Shown: positions 17,135 to 26,949, counted from the first letter of the stretch. The stretch: 64,000 nt of DNA from RUG11462 sp045539315 (GCA_045539315.1 JAZQFC010000015.1:62001-126000); one strand, 5' to 3'. A program made the numbers and translations. The notes: a model not told the origin generated them from the sequence alone.

Positions 17135-18183
17135 TTTGTTTGAATGTTATATCCTCTCATTGTTTCAATTAAAAGAATTATTGTTTTTTCAAGCAATAAT
17201 CTTTCATTTTTTTCGCCGCTTTTTAACTTTTCATCGGCATTATCTAAAATTTCGAAACAGTCCATTATAGTTTTAAATGAATACTTTCTCGCATGTCTTG
17301 CGGCATTATCAAGAACAAATAATCTATTTTGTGAGTAGCCAAAATCTTTGGCAATATCTCTTGGGTTTTTGCCACAATCAAGCGCTGTTTTTACTCTATA
17401 AATATCAACAAATTCGCTGATTAAAGCGTTATTGATATCAATAGCCTTATATCGCATATCCAACAAATCTGCTAACACATTTAAACTTGATGCCACATTA
17501 AGATTTAAAACTGATTTTGGCAACATATATTGATTTGCTTCTGCAGTTTTAGCAGAAATTTTATCAATATCTTCTTTTGAAATATAATCTTTTTTATAAG
17601 AGCAAAGTTTATCAACCTCAACTTGAAGTTTTTTCAAATCTCTGCCAACGGTTTCAATAAGATGTTTTGCAACGCTACGCTCAATTACAACGCCACGCTT
17701 ACCTGCCCAACTGTTAATATATTTCATAAGTTCGGCGTCAGTTTTGAACTTACATTCTATAATACTACCAAACTTTGAAATTTTTCTAATAATACTTGCC
17801 CAAGCGCCTTTTTTAGCATCTATAGTTATAGTATTAAACACCATTATAACAACGGTAGTTTCAGGAATATCTGCACACATATCTAAAAGTGTATCCAAGC
17901 CGTCTTTATCAAGAGAAGCAATATCAAAATCTGTAACAAGCACACATCTTTTATCACTCATCAATGGGAACTGATAAACTTCGTCTGAAATTTGTTGCAA
18001 TGAAGCGTTTTTACCATCGATTTTAGGCAAATTCATTTCAGGTAATTCAGTTACTATTGATTCGCATAATTTTAACACATATGACTGACGCAAATAAACA
18101 TCTTCACCAAAAATGAAATAAAGTGGCGAAAAAGAACGTTCTTTCATATGTTTTAATAAATCTTGTTCAGTAATTTCCGGCAT
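17131..18183 (-). CDS. holA: DNA polymerase III subunit delta
   Basis: Clamp-loader subunit that opens the beta sliding clamp. Recognised from the N-terminal PLYFIFGEDVYLRQSYV, the region CVLVTDFD and PETTVVIMVF, and the C-terminal collar domain with RYKAIDINNALISEFVDIYRVK and the ending of small polar helices. Length 350 residues. Delta subunits are divergent and lack a functional P-loop, as here. Located between comEC and rnmV; comEC-holA adjacency is common in Firmicutes. Confidence 0.9.
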   Translation of the reverse strand: MPEITEQDLLKHMKERSFSPLYFIFGEDVYLRQSYVLKLCESIVTELPEMNLPKIDGKNASLQQISDEVYQFPLMSDKRCVLVTDFDIASLDKDGLDTLLDMCADIPETTVVIMVFNTITIDAKKGAWASIIRKISKFGSIIECKFKTDAELMKYINSWAGKRGVVIERSVAKHLIETVGRDLKKLQVEVDKLCSYKKDYISKEDIDKISAKTAEANQYMLPKSVLNLNVASSLNVLADLLDMRYKAIDINNALISEFVDIYRVKTALDCGKNPRDIAKDFGYSQNRLFVLDNAARHARKYSFKTIMDCFEILDNADEKLKSGEKNERLLLEKTIILLIETMRGYNIQTK

Positions 18184-18185
18184 TT

Positions 18186-20330
18186 TTACACCTCCGTGAT
18201 ACTTATTTTCTTACTCATAGAAATCTCTATTGGATTCGCGAGCGCTGAATATGTTGGACAAAGATTTGCCATAGTTTGTTCAGTAGCCTTATCATATGTG
18301 CAAACAATTGCTTTTTCAGGATATAACTCACTAACATCTGTTGGCGCTGCATCATTTACTATTACAACATCGCAGTTTTTAAACTTTCTAGGCAATTTTT
18401 CGCAACAAGTTTGTCCATCTATTATTAAAACAGAAACATAACGATTTGTCAAATAGAAAACATCGGAATTTTCTTGCTTTATTATTTCTATATCTAATTC
18501 ATCAAAATTTACATTTGCGTTTTCAGAAATGTTTATCGTTTTTCCGCTTAAATCATAATACTTCTTATCAAATTTTGATTTATCTACAAAAACATTTTCA
18601 ACTTTGAAAGAATTTGTTATTGCACAAGCAGAATTTAAAGCATCGGTAGAAGTAGGTACAAATAGCGCTTTTACATCATTCAAACAATTATTGGTTAACT
18701 GATAATTAATCTTTCTAACACCATTTTTGCCACCTGTTTCGAGAGCTATCATTTCATTATCAACTACCGTTGTTATACATATTCCACCGCTTGTATTTTG
18801 AACAATTAAATCAATATTTTTAGATGGGAATATAACATTTAACAAAATTGAAATCAACATTAAATTCACACAGACTAACAAAGAAACATTAATTATTCTT
18901 TTTCCATCTAGTTTTGTGAAATAATAAAGTAAAACTGCTACCGCGATAACTATAAAACACAAGAATATCAATATTGCTATATAAATAAAATCAATATTTA
19001 TTAAAGCGTATTTAAACTCTGATATTTTACCTGCAATTTTAATCATACCAAGGCAAATCATATCTAACGCGCCACCTAAAATTTCAGGTAAAAGCGGAAT
19101 GTAAAACAATAAGCAAATTAATAGACCAAACATTAATATTGCTGTGATAAAAATTGATAAAACTGCATTTGCAAATATACCTACGATAGAAAAATAACCG
19201 AAAAAGATATATGTAACGGGAAGTGTGAAAACAGTTGCAACTAATGATTGAAATGAACTTGCTAAAAACGAAATCACTCCTCGTTTTATATAATCAAATC
19301 TTCCCTTTTTCATATTTTCGATTTTTTGATAAAGTGGGTTGAAAACAATTATCATTCCGATAGTCGCGCTAACTGATAAAAGAAAAGATACGCTTGTTAC
19401 CGTATATGGATTTTGCAACACTAAAAATGCAATACTCAAACCAATTGCATTAAATGCATCATTTTCTCTATCAAAAAGGTTTGCTGAAAAATAAATTATC
19501 ATCATAATGCCTGCGCGCATTAGTGAGAATTTGAAACCTATAACTATCATAAACAGAATTATGAAGACAATTGAAAACAAAGATGATTTCTTTTTAGAAA
19601 CACCTAAAAACGATAAAAGCGCAAAAACGAAACCTGTAACTATGGTTAAATGAAGTCCTGATGTTGCAGTTGCATGAAGCAGTCCACATCTTTGCAAATA
19701 AACATACACTTCATCTGTAAGACCTGATTTATCGCCAAATAATATCGCTTTTGTAAGCCCTCTTGCAAAGGTGGTATTATCATCTATTTTGCCTTTTAAC
19801 ATTCCACGAATTTTTGCTATATTGTTTTCATCTTTATGTATAATTTCAAGGTTTTCACCCATATATGTATAAGCCGAAAAGTATATCTTTTCAGAATAAT
19901 CTGCGTAATTATTATTAAATTCAAACTCGCCTTTTATTGTGTCACCCGGTTGCATTTCTAAATCATCATTACAAACAATTGAAAATTTAACTTTATTTTC
20001 ATCTAACGTTTTAAATGTGTAAAAGAATCCCGATTTATTTACTTCAGGGTAATCAACTAATTCGCCCTTTATTTCAATTGGCGCCGAACAATAAGTTTCA
20101 TTGATTTTCTCAATGTTTTTAGTTGTTATGTAACAATTAACACAAGAAATCATTATACTAGCGCATAATAAAATCAAAACGGTAAGACGAAGTTGTTTTA
20201 CACATAAAAATATTATTAGTGAAATTAAACTTAAAGCAAAAAGAATTATTGTAAATAAAGAATTAAAATTCAAGCAAAATAGTGACACGAAAAAAGAGGA
20301 AAACCCTATTAAAGCCATTACTCGACGCAT
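18186..20330 (-). CDS. comEC: ComEC/Rec2-family competence membrane protein, hydrolase domain degenerate
   Basis: Channel protein for DNA uptake in transformation. N-terminal membrane helices and an OB-like extracytoplasmic domain (residues 1-180), then the ComEC/competence domain with GLLHATATSGLHLTIVTGF at about 215 and a string of membrane segments to about 500. Residues 510-714 correspond to the metallo-beta-lactamase-like domain, but the T-H-x-D-x-D-H region is replaced by VPTSTDALNSA and I find no HxHxDH ligands. So the channel part looks intact and the nuclease-like part does not. It sits 27 bases after clpX and 2 bases before holA. Confidence 0.88.
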   Translation of the reverse strand: MRRVMALIGFSSFFVSLFCLNFNSLFTIILFALSLISLIIFLCVKQLRLTVLILLCASIMISCVNCYITTKNIEKINETYCSAPIEIKGELVDYPEVNKSGFFYTFKTLDENKVKFSIVCNDDLEMQPGDTIKGEFEFNNNYADYSEKIYFSAYTYMGENLEIIHKDENNIAKIRGMLKGKIDDNTTFARGLTKAILFGDKSGLTDEVYVYLQRCGLLHATATSGLHLTIVTGFVFALLSFLGVSKKKSSLFSIVFIILFMIVIGFKFSLMRAGIMMIIYFSANLFDRENDAFNAIGLSIAFLVLQNPYTVTSVSFLLSVSATIGMIIVFNPLYQKIENMKKGRFDYIKRGVISFLASSFQSLVATVFTLPVTYIFFGYFSIVGIFANAVLSIFITAILMFGLLICLLFYIPLLPEILGGALDMICLGMIKIAGKISEFKYALINIDFIYIAILIFLCFIVIAVAVLLYYFTKLDGKRIINVSLLVCVNLMLISILLNVIFPSKNIDLIVQNTSGGICITTVVDNEMIALETGGKNGVRKINYQLTNNCLNDVKALFVPTSTDALNSACAITNSFKVENVFVDKSKFDKKYYDLSGKTINISENANVNFDELDIEIIKQENSDVFYLTNRYVSVLIIDGQTCCEKLPRKFKNCDVVIVNDAAPTDVSELYPEKAIVCTYDKATEQTMANLCPTYSALANPIEISMSKKISITEV

Positions 20331-20357
20331 AAGATTTCCCTCATTTCTAATTTAATT

Positions 20358-21656
20358 TTATTGTGCTTTTTTCTTTTTTTGCACTGGTTTTTCTGCTATA
20401 AAACCAACCTTTTCAGGATTTTTATTAATTATAGGTGGTTGTTTTCCTAAAACACTCTTTTTAGTAATTACAACGCTTTCAACAAGTTCATTTGATGGCA
20501 CTTCAAACATTACGTCCATCAAAAGATGTTCAATAAGTGAACGAAGACCACGAGCGCCTGTTTTACGCTTGATAGTTTCTTTTGCAATTTCTTTTAAAGC
20601 ATCTTCTTCAAACTGCAAATCAACACCATCAAGGCTTAAAAGTTTTGTATATTGCTTGATAATAGCATTTTTAGGTTTAGTCATAATCTCAACCATATCA
20701 TCAACTGAAAGACTTGAAAGACCGGTTACAACAGGTAATCTGCCCACAAGTTCAGGAATAAGACCGTATTTAACTAAATCTTGATTAGTTACTTCTTCAA
20801 GCAATTTATCAGTCTTTTTATTATCATCAACATCAACTTCCGCGCCGAAGCCTAAAGCAGATTTAGCGCCAATGCGGTTTTCAATAATCTTTTCAATGCC
20901 ATCAAAAGCGCCGCCGCAGATAAACAAGATATTAGAAGTATCAATTTGAATAAACTCTTGTTGTGGGTGCTTTCTACCACCTGTTGGCGGAACATTTGAA
21001 ACTGTGCCCTCAATGATTTTTAAAAGCGCTTGTTGAACACCCTCGCCTGAAACATCTCTGGTAATAGAGGTGTTTTCTGATTTGCGAGCGATTTTATCAA
21101 TTTCATCGATATAAATAATACCTTTTTGCGCGCGTTCTACATCATAATCTGCATTTTGAATAAGACGAAGCAAGATATTTTCAACATCTTCGCCAACATA
21201 ACCTGCCTCTGTTAAAGTAGTAGCATCAGTTACTGCAAAAGGCACGTCAAGTGCTTTTGCTAATGTTTGCGCAAGTAAAGTCTTACCCACACCGGTAGGG
21301 CCAACTAACAAAATATTTGATTTTCCAATTTCAACATCATCTGAAACTTCTTGTTGCATAATTCTTTTATAATGATTATAAACTGCAACACAAAGCGCTT
21401 TTTTAGCCTTTTCCTGACCGATTACATATTCATCAAGAATAGTTTTAAGTTCTGCAGGTTTCTTTATTTCAAAGTTGAAATCAGTTTCAGGTGCAGTATA
21501 AGCGTCAAAAGTTTCTTCGCCAATTACTTGCGAACAAAGTTTTATACACTCATCGCATATACAAATATCATTTGGTGCTCTGACAATTTGACGAACCAAC
21601 GATTCATCTTTGCCACAAAATGAGCAAGAAAATGACTTTTTATCATTGTTAGGCAT
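20358..21656 (-). CDS. clpX: ATP-dependent protease ATP-binding subunit ClpX
   Basis: AAA+ unfoldase that feeds substrates to ClpP. Zinc-binding N-domain with CSFCGK and CICDECIKLC (residues 10-41); Walker A GPTGVGKT near 118; Walker B IIYIDEIDKIAR; sensor region RDVSGEGVQQALLKIIEGT; LGFGA as the ClpP-binding IGF-type loop; C-terminal small domain TGARGLRSLIE. Length 432 residues. It follows clpP by 21 bases, forming the standard pair. Confidence 0.98.
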   Translation of the reverse strand: MPNNDKKSFSCSFCGKDESLVRQIVRAPNDICICDECIKLCSQVIGEETFDAYTAPETDFNFEIKKPAELKTILDEYVIGQEKAKKALCVAVYNHYKRIMQQEVSDDVEIGKSNILLVGPTGVGKTLLAQTLAKALDVPFAVTDATTLTEAGYVGEDVENILLRLIQNADYDVERAQKGIIYIDEIDKIARKSENTSITRDVSGEGVQQALLKIIEGTVSNVPPTGGRKHPQQEFIQIDTSNILFICGGAFDGIEKIIENRIGAKSALGFGAEVDVDDNKKTDKLLEEVTNQDLVKYGLIPELVGRLPVVTGLSSLSVDDMVEIMTKPKNAIIKQYTKLLSLDGVDLQFEEDALKEIAKETIKRKTGARGLRSLIEHLLMDVMFEVPSNELVESVVITKKSVLGKQPPIINKNPEKVGFIAEKPVQKKKKAQ

Positions 21657-21674
21657 TTGCGTCCTCCAAAAAAA

Positions 21675-22253
21675 CTAGCGTTTCATAACTTTATCTACAA
21701 GACCATATTCAACGGCCTCTTCAGCGCTTAACCAATTATCTCTATCAGTATCAAGAGCAATTTGTTCAATTGGTTTGCCTGTGTTTTCAGATAAAATTTT
21801 ATTTAATCTTTCTTTTGTTTTCAAAATATGTTTTGCAGCGATTTCAATTTCTGTTGCCTGACCACGAGCGCCACCTAATGGTTGGTGAATCATAACTTCT
21901 GCATTAGGAAGAACATATCTCTTGCCTTTTGCGCCTGATGAGAGCAAAAATGCGCCCATTGATGCTGCCATACCCATACAAATAGTTGATACATCGCATT
22001 TGATATATTGCATTGTATCATAAATTGCAAGACCTGCGGAAACTGAACCGCCAGGGCTATTGATATAAAGGCTGATGTCTTTTGTAGAATCTTGACCTTC
22101 CAAGAATAAAAGTTGAGCGATAACGAGTGATGCAGTTGCATCATTTACTTCATCTGACAAAACAATAATTCTGTCATTAAGAAGTCTTGAAAAAATGTCA
22201 TACTGACGCTCGCCACGACTTGTTTGTTCAATTACATAAGGTACTAAACTCAT
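21675..22253 (-). CDS. clpP: ATP-dependent Clp protease proteolytic subunit
   Basis: Serine peptidase forming the tetradecameric barrel. Catalytic triad positions visible: Ser in GMAASMGAFLLSSG, His in MIHQPLGGARGQ and Asp in DTDRDNWLSAEEA. Length 192 residues. Lies between tig and clpX; a stem-loop separates it from tig. Confidence 0.98.
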   Translation of the reverse strand: MSLVPYVIEQTSRGERQYDIFSRLLNDRIIVLSDEVNDATASLVIAQLLFLEGQDSTKDISLYINSPGGSVSAGLAIYDTMQYIKCDVSTICMGMAASMGAFLLSSGAKGKRYVLPNAEVMIHQPLGGARGQATEIEIAAKHILKTKERLNKILSENTGKPIEQIALDTDRDNWLSAEEAVEYGLVDKVMKR

Positions 22254-22324
22254 AATAAAATCTCCGTTTCTAATAAATTTATCTCTTACTACGAAAATTC
22301 AAAATTTCCCTTTATTAACCGACA

Positions 22325-22356
22325 AAACAGTTTTAGCATAAATACTAAAACTGTTT
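22325..22356 (-). terminator. Hairpin between tig and clpP
   Basis: Perfect 12-bp stem AAACAGTTTTAG (22325-22336) / CTAAAACTGTTT (22345-22356), 8-base loop, 14 bases after the tig stop. Only a TTTTG tract follows on the minus strand. I see no clear promoter in the 70 bases between it and clpP, so partial termination with read-through is possible. Confidence 0.6.
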
Positions 22357-22369
22357 AATGCGGTAATAT

Positions 22370-23665
22370 TTATGCTTTTACTTCTGTGATTTTAGCATTA
22401 TCTTTAATAAAGTCAGAAGCCTTTTTAACCTTCAAGTCTTTAACAAGTTCAACTTCAGGAATTGATGCTTTAATCTTATCAACATCCATTGAATACATTT
22501 CAGCATATTCTTTATATTGCTCTTCAATGTCTTCTGCAGTTGGCTCAAGTGCTTCAAGTTCTGCAATTTTTTCAAATGCTAAACGCATTTTAACTTGTTT
22601 TTCAGACTGCTCTTTATATTGCTCTTTAATGTTATCAAGAGTAAGACCCATATATTGCATATATTGTTGCATATTCAAGCCTTGCATTTGCAATGTGTAA
22701 TCAAAATCACGAATGTTTTCCATAATTTTTGTTTCAATCATTGCTTCTGGAATTTCTGCTTCAAAACCTTCGAGCATTGCTTCGATAAGTTGAGTTTGAA
22801 GGCCTGTTTCTGCATCTTTTTCTTTTCTTTCAGCAGTTTTAGTTTTAATATCTTCTTTAAGTTCATCTAAAGTTTCGAATTCGCTAACATCTTTAACAAA
22901 CTCATCATCAACTTCAGGTAAAACTCTTGTTTTAATCTCGTGAAGTTTGCATTTGAACACTGCTTCTTTACCCTTTAATTCTTCAGCATGGTAATCTTCA
23001 GGGAAAGTTACATTAACATCAAATTCCTCATCAATAGATTTGCCAACAATTTGGTCTTCAAAACCTGGAATGAATTGACCAGAACCAAGTTTTAATGAAT
23101 AACCTTCTGCTTTACCGCCTTCAAAAGCCTCGCCATCAACATATCCATCAAAATCGAAAACTACAACGTCATCATTTTCTGCTGCTCTGTCTTCAACAGG
23201 AACCATAGTTGAAGCGCGCTCGCGAAGTCTTTCAATTTCTGCATTGATATCTTCATCAGTTACTTCTACTGCGGCTTTTTCTGCTTTTAAGCCTTTGTAG
23301 TTTTTAACAGTAACTTCAGGTTTAACTGTTACTTTAACTGAAAATTCAACGCCTTCTTTACCAATTGATTTAAGGTCGAAATCTACGTTTTGGAAATCTA
23401 CGATTTCAACGCCTGCTTCATTAGCAGCGCTATCAATTGCTTCAGGGTAGCATTCATTCAATGCTTCTTCATAGAAAACGTTTTCTCCATACATTTTTTC
23501 AACGATACCTCTTGGAGCCTTACCTTTTCTGAAACCTGGAACTTGAAGTTTTTTAACATTCTTTTTAAAAGCAACATCTACTGCTTTTTCAAAAGTTTCA
23601 GCGTCGATAGTTACAACAAGCTCATATCTGTTGGTATCAACTTTGTTTGATGATTTTAAACTCAT
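22370..23665 (-). CDS. tig: Trigger factor chaperone
   Basis: Ribosome-associated chaperone and prolyl isomerase. N-terminal ribosome-binding domain carries the signature GFRKGKAPRGIVEKMYG near residue 45; FKBP-like PPIase domain at about 155-245 (DVVVFDFDGYVDGEAFEGG, GSGQFIPGFEDQIVG); helical C-domain follows. An upstream in-frame ATG at 23674 abuts the AAAGG motif, so I place the start at the second ATG (23665, MSLKSSNKV) with proper spacing: 431 residues. Precedes clpP-clpX, the classical order. Confidence 0.97.
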   Translation of the reverse strand: MSLKSSNKVDTNRYELVVTIDAETFEKAVDVAFKKNVKKLQVPGFRKGKAPRGIVEKMYGENVFYEEALNECYPEAIDSAANEAGVEIVDFQNVDFDLKSIGKEGVEFSVKVTVKPEVTVKNYKGLKAEKAAVEVTDEDINAEIERLRERASTMVPVEDRAAENDDVVVFDFDGYVDGEAFEGGKAEGYSLKLGSGQFIPGFEDQIVGKSIDEEFDVNVTFPEDYHAEELKGKEAVFKCKLHEIKTRVLPEVDDEFVKDVSEFETLDELKEDIKTKTAERKEKDAETGLQTQLIEAMLEGFEAEIPEAMIETKIMENIRDFDYTLQMQGLNMQQYMQYMGLTLDNIKEQYKEQSEKQVKMRLAFEKIAELEALEPTAEDIEEQYKEYAEMYSMDVDKIKASIPEVELVKDLKVKKASDFIKDNAKITEVKA

Positions 23666-23747
23666 TATTGACATCCTTTCGAATTTTATTCCGTTTTCGG
23701 AATTATTTAAGTAATAATATAATATATAAATTATATCGTTAAGAGTG

Positions 23748-23756
23748 ATTATAACA
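23748..23756 (-). promoter_or_regulatory. Extended -10 element upstream of tig
   Basis: TGTTATAAT on the minus strand is a perfect -10 with the TG extension; no good -35 is visible. A small hairpin ATTCCG-TTTT-CGGAAT (23688-23703) lies in the leader just before the tig RBS. Confidence 0.45.
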
Positions 23757-23797
23757 CATTAATATCAAAAATGCTACTGTTTTTTTAAACTTTTTTA

Positions 23798-24478
23798 TTA
23801 TTTTATTAAAAGAGGCTCAAAATTCATTAAATCACAACTGATACATTTGAACATAATGCCCTCATATTCGCCCTCAAATGCTTTTTGAGAACCTTGCAAA
23901 TGAATGTGACCATAATAAACTTTTTTAATGCCATATTGCTTGATAACATTCATAATATCATCGCAAACGGCTTCTTTTGTTATTGGTGGGTAATGCAAGA
24001 ATAAAATCGGCTCTTTTCCGGTTTCAATTGCGCATTTTATTGAAGTTTCTACCCTACCTGCCTCGCGAAGAATAATTTTTTTATCTGCTTTGTCATCAAA
24101 AAACCAACCACGAGAGCCACAAATCGCTATATCTTCAACCACATAGCAATTATTATATAAAAACGAAATTGAATCAAACTCGTTTTCACTCATCATTTTA
24201 TTCATCTTTGTCAAAGACTCCCACCATAAATCGTGGTTGCCTTTGCCTATGATTTTTTTACCAGGCAGACTGTTAATAAATTTAAAATCTTCAACAGTAT
24301 CTTTAAGTTTTAGAGCCCAAGAAATATCGCCCGGAATTACAATTGTATCATTTTCATTTACAACATTTTGAATATTTTCTTTTAATCGGTCGGTGTAATT
24401 TGACCAGCCTTTAAAAATATCCATAGGTTTATCTGTTCCAAAAGACAGATGAAAATCAGAAATTGCATAAACTGCCAA
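23798..24478 (-). CDS. Calcineurin-like metallophosphoesterase
   Basis: 226-residue protein with the full metallophosphoesterase ligand series: ISDFHL (D-x-H) at the N-terminus, PGDISWALK (GD), KGNHDLWW (GNHD), LHYPP and YGHIH. No signal peptide, so cytosolic. The substrate is unknown; such stand-alone enzymes include nucleic-acid and nucleotide phosphoesterases. It lies downstream of thrC, separated by a hairpin, and is not functionally linked to its neighbours by anything I can see. Confidence 0.85.
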   Translation of the reverse strand: MAVYAISDFHLSFGTDKPMDIFKGWSNYTDRLKENIQNVVNENDTIVIPGDISWALKLKDTVEDFKFINSLPGKKIIGKGNHDLWWESLTKMNKMMSENEFDSISFLYNNCYVVEDIAICGSRGWFFDDKADKKIILREAGRVETSIKCAIETGKEPILFLHYPPITKEAVCDDIMNVIKQYGIKKVYYGHIHLQGSQKAFEGEYEGIMFKCISCDLMNFEPLLIK

Positions 24479-24514
24479 ATTATCACCTCTTATCTTTGGT
24501 ATTATAGTCTAAAA

Positions 24515-24540
24515 TCGGGCAACTTTAAAAAGTTACCCGA
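24515..24540 (-). terminator. thrC terminator
   Basis: Stem TCGGGcAACTT (24515-24525) / AAGTTaCCCGA (24530-24540) with one C-A mismatch, 10 bases after the thrC stop, followed on the minus strand by TTTTAG. A TATAAT (about 24508-24503) right after it could serve the phosphoesterase gene. Confidence 0.7.
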
Positions 24541-24550
24541 CTTATTTTAA

Positions 24551-26035
24551 TTAATCTAAAAAGTTTTTAATAAAATCGCTCATTTCGGACTTATCAACGC
24601 AAGTTTTATGTAACACTTTTTTCTCTTTAAGTCCTGCTAGTGGAGTCGGAATTTTAGTGTTTGTAACACTTGAAAGTTTTTCAACCATTGAGAATTCATC
24701 TTCCGGCATATCGCCCTCATAAACTGCAGGTAATACTGATGCTGCAAATTTATAAGGAGAAGCAGTTGAAGCGATAACTGTAGGAGTTTTATCCCCTGTT
24801 TTTTCAACATATTGGTCATAAACATTTACTGCAACCGCTGTATGAGTATCGCACAAATAGTTATGCTCACTAAACATCTTTTTAATAGTAGCCTTTGTGC
24901 CTTCATCATCACAGAAACCACCAAAGAATTCTGATGATAATTTTTCTTTAATATCATCATCTATTTTATAAACACCATCTTTCGAGAGAGAGTTCATAAG
25001 TTCTGCTACTTTTTCTTCATTTTCATCATAAAGATGGAATAAAAGACGCTCAAGATTTGATGAAATTAAAATGTCCATTGATGGAGAAGTTGTTGTATAA
25101 AAACCTCTGTTTCTATCATAAACACCTGTTTCAATAAAATCTGTTAAGATATTATTTTTATTTGAAGCACAGATAAATTTAGCAATTGGAATACCCATTT
25201 GTTTAGCATAGTAAGCCGCTAAAATATTACCAAAGTTACCTGTTGGTACTACAACATTAAACTTATCGCCTTTATTAATTCTTCCTGTTTTAACAAGGTC
25301 AATATAAGAAGAAACATAATAAACAATTTGTGGAACTAATCTACCAAAGTTAATTGAGTTAGCAGATGAGAATTCCATATTCTTATCTTCAAGATACTGT
25401 TTCATCTCTTCGCTACCAAAGATTTGTTTAACACCTGTTTGAGCATCATCAAAATTACCTTTGATAGCGCAAACTGAAACGTTATTACCCTCTTGAGTTG
25501 TCATCTGCAATTTTTGCATTGGACTAACGCCATCTTCTGGGTAAAAAACAATAATCTTTGTATTTTCAACATCTGCAAAACCATCAAGCGCCGCTTTACC
25601 TGTGTCGCCTGATGTTGCAACTAAAATAACCATTGTTTTGCCTGCTGCTTTCTTTTTAGCAGAAGTTGTAAGCAAATATGGCAAAAGTTGAAGCGCCATA
25701 TCTTTAAAAGCGCAAGTTGGACCATGCCAGAGTTCCAAAATGTTTTCGCCTTTTTTTACTTCTACAACGGGTGCAGGAATATTATCATCAAAAGTATTGT
25801 CATAAGCACCGCTTACACAATATTTGATTTCTTCATCAGTAAAATCAGTTAAATAAAGTTTTAAAACTTCAAATGCTCTTTCTTTATAATTCATATCAGC
25901 CATTTTTTCAAGAACTTCATCTGAAAGTTTCGGAAAAGATTTTGGCACAAAAAGGCCGCCCTCTTCTGACAAGCCTTGACATATAGCCTTTGCTGATTCA
26001 ATTTCTGCTTTTGCTCTTGTACTTGTAAACTGCAT
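24551..26035 (-). CDS. thrC: Threonine synthase
   Basis: PLP enzyme converting O-phosphohomoserine to threonine. PLP lysine in LWHGPTCAFKDMALQLLP near residue 113; phosphate and substrate loops in VATSGDTGKAALDGFADV and VVPTGNFGNILAAYYAKQMG. Length 494 residues places it in the longer (E. coli/fungal-type) class rather than the short B. subtilis class. It has its own promoter located inside the 3' end of the upstream dipeptidase gene. No other threonine-pathway gene is nearby. Confidence 0.96.
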   Translation of the reverse strand: MQFTSTRAKAEIESAKAICQGLSEEGGLFVPKSFPKLSDEVLEKMADMNYKERAFEVLKLYLTDFTDEEIKYCVSGAYDNTFDDNIPAPVVEVKKGENILELWHGPTCAFKDMALQLLPYLLTTSAKKKAAGKTMVILVATSGDTGKAALDGFADVENTKIIVFYPEDGVSPMQKLQMTTQEGNNVSVCAIKGNFDDAQTGVKQIFGSEEMKQYLEDKNMEFSSANSINFGRLVPQIVYYVSSYIDLVKTGRINKGDKFNVVVPTGNFGNILAAYYAKQMGIPIAKFICASNKNNILTDFIETGVYDRNRGFYTTTSPSMDILISSNLERLLFHLYDENEEKVAELMNSLSKDGVYKIDDDIKEKLSSEFFGGFCDDEGTKATIKKMFSEHNYLCDTHTAVAVNVYDQYVEKTGDKTPTVIASTASPYKFAASVLPAVYEGDMPEDEFSMVEKLSSVTNTKIPTPLAGLKEKKVLHKTCVDKSEMSDFIKNFLD

Positions 26036-26071
26036 TATATTTCACCTTTAACTAAAATTTGTTCAAACTAC

Positions 26072-26100
26072 ATTTTATACTATTTACATCATTTTGTCAA
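26072..26100 (-). promoter_or_regulatory. thrC promoter
   Basis: On the minus strand TTGACA (26100-26095), 17-base spacer, TAAAAT (26077-26072). The -35 lies within the last codons of the dipeptidase gene, 37 bases from the thrC start. Confidence 0.75.
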
Positions 26101-26949
26101 AGCATTTTGAAAAAAAGATGCACAATTTTCGTAAAAAATCTTATTTGTTATTGTTTTGCCTAATTCTTTTTCTAAAAACGCGTATAATTTAGGCATATTT
26201 TCAACTGATTTTAACGATTTATGAATACTGCAACCATCAAAATCACTTCCAAGACCGATAGCGTCTTCCCCGCCTAAAAGCAAAAATCTTTCAATATGGC
26301 GAAGTATATCATAAAATGAACTCTCATTTTCACAAAGAAAATCGCGATAAAAATTAATGCCAACAATTCCACCGGTGTCTGCAATTAATTCAAACTGTTC
26401 ATCAGATAAATTTCTTTTATGAGGACATACCGAAAAACTATTTGAATGAGTTGCGATAAACGGTTTTGTTGCTACAAAACAAAGTTCTAAAAAACTTTTA
26501 AAATTAAGATGAGAAACATCTATTATTATATCTTCATCTTCGAGTGTTCTTACGACTTGTTTGCCAAAATCGGTCAAAGAGCCGTCAGAATTTACTCCAC
26601 CAGCGAGTTCGTTTTCATCATTCCAAGTAAGAGATGCGATTTTAACACCACATTCTTTGAATTTATGTATATTATTAATATCGCCATTCAAGCAGGATAA
26701 ATTTTCAATTGATAATATCGGTGTAACGCCTTTAAAATCTGTGTTTTTATAGACATCATAAAGCGCATAAAAACGATTTGTTGCACTCTCGCCTTTGTAT
26801 TTATCATCGATAAAACAAGCAAAAACTTGAGTTGCTTTATCAAACGCTGATAACCTTTCGATATCAATATCAAACGCATTTTTCTCAAGCGGCACGCCTT
26901 CGTCTGCGCATTTACACAAAGTATCGCAATGCAAATCAAAATATTTCAT
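26089..26949 (-). CDS. Membrane dipeptidase-like (peptidase M19)
   Basis: Renal-dipeptidase family zinc enzyme. Metal ligands are visible: HCDTL (HxD) at residue 7, Glu in ILSIENLSCL near 110, His in DVSHLNFKSF and THSNSF, and Asp in IGLGSDFDGC. Length 286 residues is short for the family (usually 310 or more) but the ligand set appears complete. No signal peptide or lipobox, so it is probably cytosolic and cleaves dipeptides. Its start overlaps the yraN stop by one base. Confidence 0.85.
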   Translation of the reverse strand: MKYFDLHCDTLCKCADEGVPLEKNAFDIDIERLSAFDKATQVFACFIDDKYKGESATNRFYALYDVYKNTDFKGVTPILSIENLSCLNGDINNIHKFKECGVKIASLTWNDENELAGGVNSDGSLTDFGKQVVRTLEDEDIIIDVSHLNFKSFLELCFVATKPFIATHSNSFSVCPHKRNLSDEQFELIADTGGIVGINFYRDFLCENESSFYDILRHIERFLLLGGEDAIGLGSDFDGCSIHKSLKSVENMPKLYAFLEKELGKTITNKIFYENCASFFQNALTK

